Assembly (NCBI GenBank): GCA_002332715.1
Contig: DDBE01000177.1
Span: forward strand, 1 to 10,203
Reading direction: 5' to 3'
Length of the DNA: 10,203 nucleotides
Origin: Flavobacteriales bacterium UBA2040
Lineage (GTDB): Bacteria; Bacteroidota; Bacteroidia; Flavobacteriales_D; Crocinitomicaceae
A program made the translations under genes and the position numbers. Each line of letters begins with the position of its first letter. Positions within the stretch are counted from its first letter, which is position 1. This document shows positions 6,180-10,203 of this stretch, one piece after another. The notes beneath the pieces are model-generated. The model had not been told where the DNA came from, did not search any database, and saw only the letters and a program-made list of their open reading frames with translations.

Positions 6180-7198
6180 TTTTCGGTCTGGTTTTTCCAA
6201 GATTTGGGTAGATTTTTTCGTATTTCAATATTTTCGAAATCAGCACTTTTGCTCACACCGTTTTGTTTGACCCATTTCGCCATTTCTGAAAGTCCATCGG
6301 TCAAACTTACTGAATTCATTGGCTTGAATACGGATTCAAACTTCTTGTGATTCGCATATGTATGCACGACTTCTTCTCGTTTATCAAGTTTGTGAGTCCT
6401 CACATCAGCACCCATTGCTTTGCTCAAAGCTCTCGCCAATTCGTTTACCGTATAAACACTATCACTCCCAATATTAAAAATGGAATTTCTCGCTTCCGGA
6501 ACCTTTACTGAATTCGCAATATGCGGTGCCACCTCATCAACATGGGTAAAAGCTCTGGATTGTTCGCCGTCGCCAAAAATGGTTAATGGTTTTTGATCCA
6601 AAATTTGATTCATGAAAATGCCCACCACATTTCGGTATTTATCGCCAATATTCTGTCGAACACCATACACATTGTGCGGTCTGAAAATGACGTAGTCCAA
6701 ACCAAACAATTTCTGGGCATTCATCAAGTCCATTTCCACCGCATATTTTGCAATGCCATACGGATCTCCGGGTTGCGGATGTTGTGTTTCCACTAAAGGT
6801 AAGGTATTCGAACCATACACAGCAATCGACGATGTGAAAACAAAACATTTCACCTCATGATTGACCGATGCGTTGATCAAATTCACACTCCCAATCAGGT
6901 TGTTCTGGTAATTGAAATTCCGAATAAAATGACTCAATCCTTCTGCCGCATATGCCGCCAAATGATAGACATAGTCGAATGTATACTTTTCGAAAAGCGA
7001 ATTGATTAACGCCACATCGAGAATAGAACCTTGTTGGAAAATGGCTTCGGTGGGAACATTTTCTTTTCTTCCGCCTGAAAGATCGTCCAAAACAATCACC
7101 GTATGCCCAAGCTCAAGTAATTGATCGACCACATGAGAACCGATAAAGCCTGCTCCTCCTGTTACTAGTGATTTTATTGATTTATTTTTTATTGACAT
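6176..7198 (-). CDS. NAD-dependent sugar epimerase/dehydratase (extended SDR, GalE-like)
   Basis: This is a cytoplasmic enzyme of the extended short-chain dehydrogenase/reductase family that acts on nucleotide sugars by transient oxidation at C4. The NAD-binding loop is TGGAGFIGS (residues 13-21), followed by LDDLSGG (37-43) with the acidic residue that selects NAD. Active-site residues are in place: Ser124 in TSSIAVYG and the Tyr147-x-x-x-Lys151 pair in YGIAK. Further typical parts are YHLAAYAAE (78-86), FRPHNVYG, the substrate-loop GDGEQSRAFTHVDEV and FNIGSD. At 340 residues the length is normal. Whether it is a 4-epimerase or a 4,6-dehydratase cannot be settled from sequence alone. The stop TGA overlaps the glycosyltransferase ATG by 4 bases, so the two probably act in the same surface-glycan pathway. 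The start ATG (7198) is preceded by a GTCAA-rich repetitive leader with no Shine-Dalgarno. Confidence 0.92.
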   Translation of the reverse strand: MSIKNKSIKSLVTGGAGFIGSHVVDQLLELGHTVIVLDDLSGGRKENVPTEAIFQQGSILDVALINSLFEKYTFDYVYHLAAYAAEGLSHFIRNFNYQNNLIGSVNLINASVNHEVKCFVFTSSIAVYGSNTLPLVETQHPQPGDPYGIAKYAVEMDLMNAQKLFGLDYVIFRPHNVYGVRQNIGDKYRNVVGIFMNQILDQKPLTIFGDGEQSRAFTHVDEVAPHIANSVKVPEARNSIFNIGSDSVYTVNELARALSKAMGADVRTHKLDKREEVVHTYANHKKFESVFKPMNSVSLTDGLSEMAKWVKQNGVSKSADFENIEIRKNLPKSWKNQTEK

Positions 7199-7231
7199 TG
7201 ACTTTTGACGTTGACTGTTGGCTGACGTGTT
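7199..7231. repeat. Degenerate GTCAA-word array in front of the epimerase start
   Basis: On the minus strand the 30 bases leading into the ATG contain repeated words CAGTCAAC, CGTCAAA, AGTCAAT and, across the start codon, TGTCAAT. They are imperfect and have no fixed period. They look like slippage-derived low-complexity DNA rather than a defined site. Confidence 0.5.
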
Positions 7232-7252
7232 TGATGGTCGAACGCTGATGTC

Positions 7253-7274
7253 GGTCTTCGACTCCGCTCAGACC
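7253..7274. repeat. Imperfect palindromic intergenic element (GGTCT ... AGACC)
   Basis: Five-base complementary arms GGTCT (7253-7257) and AGACC (7270-7274) surround TTCGACTCCGCTCA-type core sequence between the lipoprotein and epimerase genes. From memory, the GAGCGGAGTCGAA core is a frequent intergenic motif in Bacteroidota genomes, usually within hairpins. It could work as a transcript-end or processing hairpin, but no T tract follows on the minus strand. Confidence 0.55.
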
Positions 7275-7415
7275 TGGAATTTAATCGATGCAGAATATAA
7301 GACGTTCTCTGCAATAATAGGTGAGAGAAAATTGTTGGTTTGTGGTGTTCATTATTATATTATGTCAATTTAAATCCAATCAGCAATCCGCTACTCCGCA
7401 ATTTACAAAGTTTAA

Positions 7416-8279
7416 TTACTGTTTTACCAAATGAATATATTTCTCGTCGCAATCGTACAATTTTAAATAATAGTTCATGGCATTTCCCGCGTTCTGGATG
7501 ATGATTTCGTTCTTATCCAAAAAGCAGTCAACGCCCATTTGTCGCTTTCCGATTTTCTTGAGTTTTTCATACTCCGCCGACTTTTCGTCTTCTTCGGGTA
7601 AAGAGAGATCAAAGTAATCTTCGGCGTATTCGATATTGGCCAAAGTCAAATAGATATCCTCTCCTCTAACAAAACTGACTTTCCCTTTCAAGGTTCGTTC
7701 GTCGGAAATGTATTTGTAGAAATAGTCGCCTTTTGCTTTCGAAATGATTAGCGTGAGATTGCAATTTTCCTCTTTGTAAGTTCCTGTGATGTTGTTTGGT
7801 AGGGGCAAGACCGCTTTCCTGGCTTTTCGCAGTTGCAAATTGTGCTTCGCCTTCGTTTTGGCATTTATCCATTTGCTAGTAATCATCGAATCGGTTATGG
7901 TCGCTTCTATGCGCGCCAGTGTGTCGTTGGTATAGGTCAATTCATACAATTCGAGTTTCTGATCGACCACCGTGCCGACAAGTTGAATGTCCACTCCATT
8001 CTTCACGAAGTAGTAAAACCCGGAAACATTTCCTTTGTTGTTTTCCAAATGAAATTTCACGTCCAAATTCTTTGCTATCTTCCCTTCAAAATCGCCTAGT
8101 ACTATTGTTTTATTTAATTCTGGCTGAATTTCGGGCTTCGATTGTTCGGTATTCGACTGTTCTACATCCTGATCCCAATTGGAATTCACTTCTTCCTTTT
8201 GAGAACGATCATTTGATGCTGGATTCGTACTGCACCCTAGAAGCGTCGCTATTAACACTATGTTGATTGATTTATTCAT
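7416..8279 (-). CDS. Lipoprotein of unknown function with two similar beta-rich modules
   Basis: This 287-residue protein has a short lipoprotein signal, MNKSINIVLIATLLG, then Cys16, which should be lipidated after type II signal-peptidase cleavage. Residues 17-58 are a polar Asn/Gln/Glu linker (QSNTEQSKPEIQPE). Two beta-rich modules follow, at about 60-115 and 164-217. Both contain a pattern of Gly-x-Tyr/Phe, a YYF/YKY strand and a final LxLYELTY / LTLANIEY strand, which suggests an old internal duplication. The tail (220-287) is charged, then beta-rich, with cysteines at 252 and 277. I recognise no known family. It is probably anchored in the outer or inner membrane, facing the periplasm. 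The neighbours are unrelated: DUF2130 lies upstream across a 114-base repetitive gap and the epimerase lies downstream across 217 bases. The start ATG has an AGAAAAGA leader. The gene is intact. Confidence 0.85.
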   Translation of the reverse strand: MNKSINIVLIATLLGCSTNPASNDRSQKEEVNSNWDQDVEQSNTEQSKPEIQPELNKTIVLGDFEGKIAKNLDVKFHLENNKGNVSGFYYFVKNGVDIQLVGTVVDQKLELYELTYTNDTLARIEATITDSMITSKWINAKTKAKHNLQLRKARKAVLPLPNNITGTYKEENCNLTLIISKAKGDYFYKYISDERTLKGKVSFVRGEDIYLTLANIEYAEDYFDLSLPEEDEKSAEYEKLKKIGKRQMGVDCFLDKNEIIIQNAGNAMNYYLKLYDCDEKYIHLVKQ

Positions 8280-8298
8280 TCTTTTCTTTCTTGGCCGA

Positions 8299-8318
8299 GG
8301 CTTTTGGCTTTTGGCTTT
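8299..8318. repeat. Tandem GGCTTTT array (about 2.9 units)
   Basis: A 7-base unit is repeated almost three times (GGCTTTT, GGCTTTT, GGCTTT) about 20 bases upstream of the lipoprotein start. On the coding strand it reads AAAAGCC. It may lie in the 5' leader of that gene. No promoter consensus is seen here. Confidence 0.8.
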
Positions 8319-8357
8319 AAGTTGAAAAAAATACTAATTTGCAACTCGCAACTAAAA

Positions 8358-8395
8358 AACTTCCCACTCTACACTCAAAAACTCATAAACTCATC
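8358..8395. repeat. Degenerate GAGTTTAT-type array between DUF2130 and the lipoprotein
   Basis: On the minus strand, directly after the DUF2130 stop, the sequence runs through GAGTTTAT, GAGTTTTT, GAGTGTA, GAGTGGG words with a period of 7-8 bases. It starts at the stop codon itself (TGATGAG). It resembles the low-complexity intergenic arrays often seen in Flavobacteriia. No hairpin terminator is evident. Confidence 0.55.
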
Positions 8396-9659
8396 ACTCC
8401 CCTTTATCAAACTTCTCCTTCATCGTCGGGTTACCATGCGTTAATTTCTTAATAGTCAAATCTTCGGCTTTGTCGTTTGCTAGGCGTAAATTGTTTTCCG
8501 AAGAGAGCAAGGCATCTTTAGTTTTGTTGAGGTGTAGAATCGTTTTGTCAATTTCCTCGATGGCAGTTTTGAACTTGCGGCTCGCCAAATCGTAATTGTA
8601 AGCGAACCCTTTTTTGAACGCGTCTATCTTTTCTTCGAAATTGGTGATGTCCACATTTTGGTTGCGCATTAGGTTCAGTTCGGCTTTGTATTTCATGGAA
8701 TTCAAGGCGGCGTTGCGCAACAAAGTGATAATTGGGATGAAAAACTGCGGACGAACCACATACATTTTCTCGAATTTGTGCGAAACATCCACGATGCCCG
8801 AATTGTACAACTCACTCTCCGCCTCGATGAGCGAAACCAGCACCGCGTATTCGCATTTCTTTTCGTTTCTGTCCTTGTCCAATTCCTTGAAGAAATCTTC
8901 GTTGCGTTTTTTCGTCGCCGTTTCGTCGCCCTCGTTCTTCATTTCAAACATGATGGAAATGATCTCGTTGCCCGCTTGATCGTTTTCGCGGTAAATAAAA
9001 TCGCCCTTGCTGCCCGATTTCGAATCGTTGTCTTTTTCAAAATACGCGTTCTGAAACCCGGTCGCCCGAAGCTTGTTGAATTCCGCTTCGCAATGTTGTT
9101 CCAGAGTTTCGCCTATCATCTTGGTCGAAAGCTTGAGTTTCATGTCCTTACGCAACACGATTTCTTCCTCTTTCAATTTAATGATGTCGTCCTTGGTTTT
9201 GAGTTCCGCCGTAAATTTTTCGTTCAAAGATTTTTCCAAGAGCACTTTTTCCGTTTCCTTCATGCGCAAACTGTTCGCCAGGTCGTCGCGCTCTTTTTCT
9301 ATGATCTTCACGGCCTCGGTCACCGTTAGTTTTTTCTGCACTTCGGCCAAATCTATTTTGGATTTCATTTCCGCAATTTCTCTGTCCTTGCTCGCCAACT
9401 TCTCCACCAAAATCCGTTCGTTTGCTGCCTTTAGTTCACTGATTTCCTTGTCTTTGGACGCTAAATCGCCCTGCAAAGCATTCTTCAACTTCGCTTCTGC
9501 CAACTGCACGGCGTTCACCTTCTCTTTTTCCGCCAAATTCAAACGATTCTGCAATTCCTCTTCAAATTGATGATCGCGCACTTGCTTTAAGATGTCGGCA
9601 AATCCTGCTTCGTCGGCTACGAAGGCTTTTTTGCAGTTGGGGCAGATAATTTCCTTCAT
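8394..9659 (-). CDS. DUF2130 protein: coiled coil plus nuclease-like core
   Basis: This 421-residue protein starts with a small CPNC knuckle (residues 6-9, in [13 protein letters not shown]). It is followed by a long charged coiled coil (~30-185), rich in Lys/Glu heptads and containing a repeated ASKD(K/R)EI(S/A)E segment at 67 and 89. The DUF2130 core follows (~186-330), with KGDFIYRE (218-225), FEMKNEG (238-244), [31 protein letters not shown] and [13 protein letters not shown] helical C-terminal tail completes it. Asp220 and Glu239-x-Lys241 are spaced like the D...ExK triad of PD-(D/E)XK nucleases, so a DNA-cleaving role is a reasonable inference, though not shown. Its length and architecture are normal for the family and no key part is missing. 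Base composition seems more GC-rich than in its neighbours. It is the first intact gene at the right side and is preceded by a possible promoter about 100 bases upstream. Confidence 0.9.
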   Translation of the reverse strand: MKEIICPNCKKAFVADEAGFADILKQVRDHQFEEELQNRLNLAEKEKVNAVQLAEAKLKNALQGDLASKDKEISELKAANERILVEKLASKDREIAEMKSKIDLAEVQKKLTVTEAVKIIEKERDDLANSLRMKETEKVLLEKSLNEKFTAELKTKDDIIKLKEEEIVLRKDMKLKLSTKMIGETLEQHCEAEFNKLRATGFQNAYFEKDNDSKSGSKGDFIYRENDQAGNEIISIMFEMKNEGDETATKKRNEDFFKELDKDRNEKKCEYAVLVSLIEAESELYNSGIVDVSHKFEKMYVVRPQFFIPIITLLRNAALNSMKYKAELNLMRNQNVDITNFEEKIDAFKKGFAYNYDLASRKFKTAIEEIDKTILHLNKTKDALLSSENNLRLANDKAEDLTIKKLTHGNPTMKEKFDKGE

Positions 9660-9701
9660 TATTTAAAGTTTGTACTAAGTTAGGAATTATGTACGAAAGG
9701 A

Positions 9702-9737
9702 TTGTATATCTGAGTTAATCGATTCGGTTGTATATCT
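9702..9737. repeat. Paired TTGTATATCT repeats around an AATCGATT palindrome
   Basis: TTGTATATCT occurs perfectly at 9702-9711 and 9728-9737. The 16-base spacer holds the 8-base palindrome AATCGATT (9717-9724), almost exactly centred. This lies 43-78 bases upstream of the DUF2130 start, within its likely transcript leader or promoter. It may be a regulator-binding site. Confidence 0.5.
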
Positions 9738-9760
9738 ATATAATGTTCACGAGAGATAGA

Positions 9761-9791
9761 CAAAGTCAGGTCATAAATTTAATCTATGCAA
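9761..9791 (-). promoter_or_regulatory. Possible promoter of the DUF2130 gene
   Basis: The minus strand has TTG (9791-9789), a 20-base spacer and TGACTTTG (9768-9761). This fits the Bacteroidota -33/-7 arrangement (TTG ... TAnnTTTG) with one mismatch in the -7 element. It would give a leader of roughly 95 bases containing the paired TTGTATATCT repeats. It lies just past the decayed T9SS gene, where a new promoter is needed. Confidence 0.35.
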
Positions 9792-9836
9792 CAGGTGCTG
9801 CTTTCTGAAGTATTCCCCATCTTTAAGACTACATTT

Positions 9837-10203
9837 TCATTTTATTAGTTTAATCAAATGTCGTTGTTCTGAGATTTTCGGCAACGCTCCAACCTCAGCG
9901 TTAACATAGCCAACAGTTGGATTGGGATATACATTAAACATCTAATCAACTTCAATATTAGACACACCCAAAATATCTGTAAGATTAATCGAGAACCCTG
10001 CTTGCTTCCCAATACTGATACGAGCGCTATTTACACCTATTGAATCACAAAAAACATCTGAACAACCTGTCGCGTGAGAGACTGTTATAAAAAGGTTAAA
10101 TGGCCCTTCAGTTAAGTAAATATTTGATAATGTATACCTTGTAGCTATAATTGAGTCTCCTAAATCCCAAGAATAATAATTCAATGAATTAAAGGAAGTT
10201 TAT
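9837..10203 (-). pseudogene. Decayed 3' end of a T9SS-secreted PKD-domain protein (partial at right edge)
   Basis: One minus-strand frame carries the remains of a secreted surface protein. After an in-frame TAA (10202-10200) it reads a PKD-like module. YYSWDLGDS corresponds to the family's W-D-F-G-D-G signature, and FNLFITVSHATGCSDVF to the usual T-x-GCSD strand. A TAG (9944-9942) follows, and the same frame then continues MFNVYPNPTVGYVNAEVG, the start of a type A T9SS C-terminal sorting domain (family motif F-x-[VI]-Y-P-N-P). It stops at TGA (9839-9837) after only 34 residues, where the family normally has about 70-80. Three stops and a truncated sorting tail indicate a pseudogene or a gene remnant left by rearrangement. 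The upstream part lies outside the window, so its parent gene cannot be named. The frame between the stops (10184-9942) should not be annotated as an intact 80-residue gene. Confidence 0.75.

Noticed and set aside
5550..6350. 266-codon plus-strand open frame opposite the glycosyltransferase
   Set aside because: It lies wholly antisense to the well-supported glycosyltransferase and the end of the epimerase, and shows no family features. It is a shadow of their codon use.
8778..9570. Two long plus-strand frames opposite the DUF2130 gene
   Set aside because: Their Phe/Ser/Arg-rich translations are the antisense of a Lys/Glu coiled coil; no start signal or family match.
9942..10184. 80-residue minus-strand frame as an intact small gene
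   Set aside because: Its content is a PKD fragment that begins mid-domain, and the same frame continues with a sorting tail after the stop. It is better described as part of a pseudogene.
3851..10203. Stop-codon reassignment to explain the in-frame TAA and TAG
   Set aside because: Intact genes in the same window end properly at TAA and TGA, and two different stop codons are involved. A recoded code is not supported.
1..10203. CRISPR array, tRNA, rRNA, transposon or defence cluster
   Set aside because: No regularly spaced repeats, cloverleaf, rRNA-like sequence, transposase, integrase or recognised defence gene was seen on either strand. DUF2130 alone is not evidence of a defence system.

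Overview
The window looks like chromosomal DNA of a Bacteroidota member, most likely of the Flavobacteriia. Four things point there. One gene encodes an outer-membrane TonB-dependent receptor with an N-terminal carboxypeptidase-regulatory-like domain. The right edge holds the remains of a PKD domain plus a type IX secretion (T9SS) sorting tail. A TAnnTTTG-type -7 promoter element lies upstream of the cold-shock gene. The DNA is AT-rich, and most genes lack a strong Shine-Dalgarno. Every recognisable gene is on the minus strand, so transcription runs from right to left.

Right edge to left, the layout is as follows. (1) 9837-10203: a decayed 3' end of a T9SS-secreted PKD protein with in-frame stops. 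(2) 8394-9659: a DUF2130 coiled-coil protein with a C-terminal nuclease-like core. (3) 7416-8279: a lipoprotein of unknown function. (4) 6176-7198 and 5166-6179: an NAD-dependent sugar epimerase/dehydratase and a family 2 glycosyltransferase, joined by a 4-base ATGA overlap, so probably one translationally coupled surface-glycan pair. (5) 4442-5128: a DUF2461 protein 37 bases further on. (6) 3851-4327: a DUF4375-type gene split by one in-frame TAA. (7) 1218-3650: the TonB-dependent receptor. (8) 891-1082: a complete cold-shock protein reading frame with no ATG, GTG or TTG start, whose Met position is ATA. (9) 1-705: the N-terminal 235 codons of an unrecognised protein that runs off the left edge.

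The genes look like ordinary flavobacterial chromosome: housekeeping, envelope and glycan functions, with no integrase, transposase, CRISPR array, tRNA or rRNA. I found no convincing new multi-gene system. The points most worth a second look are the cold-shock gene lacking a canonical start, the single-stop split of the DUF4375 gene, the T9SS tail sitting directly behind an amber codon, short direct and inverted repeats upstream of the receptor and of the DUF2130 gene, and the many degenerate short-period repeats in the gaps between genes. No gene-free stretch exceeds 300 bases.
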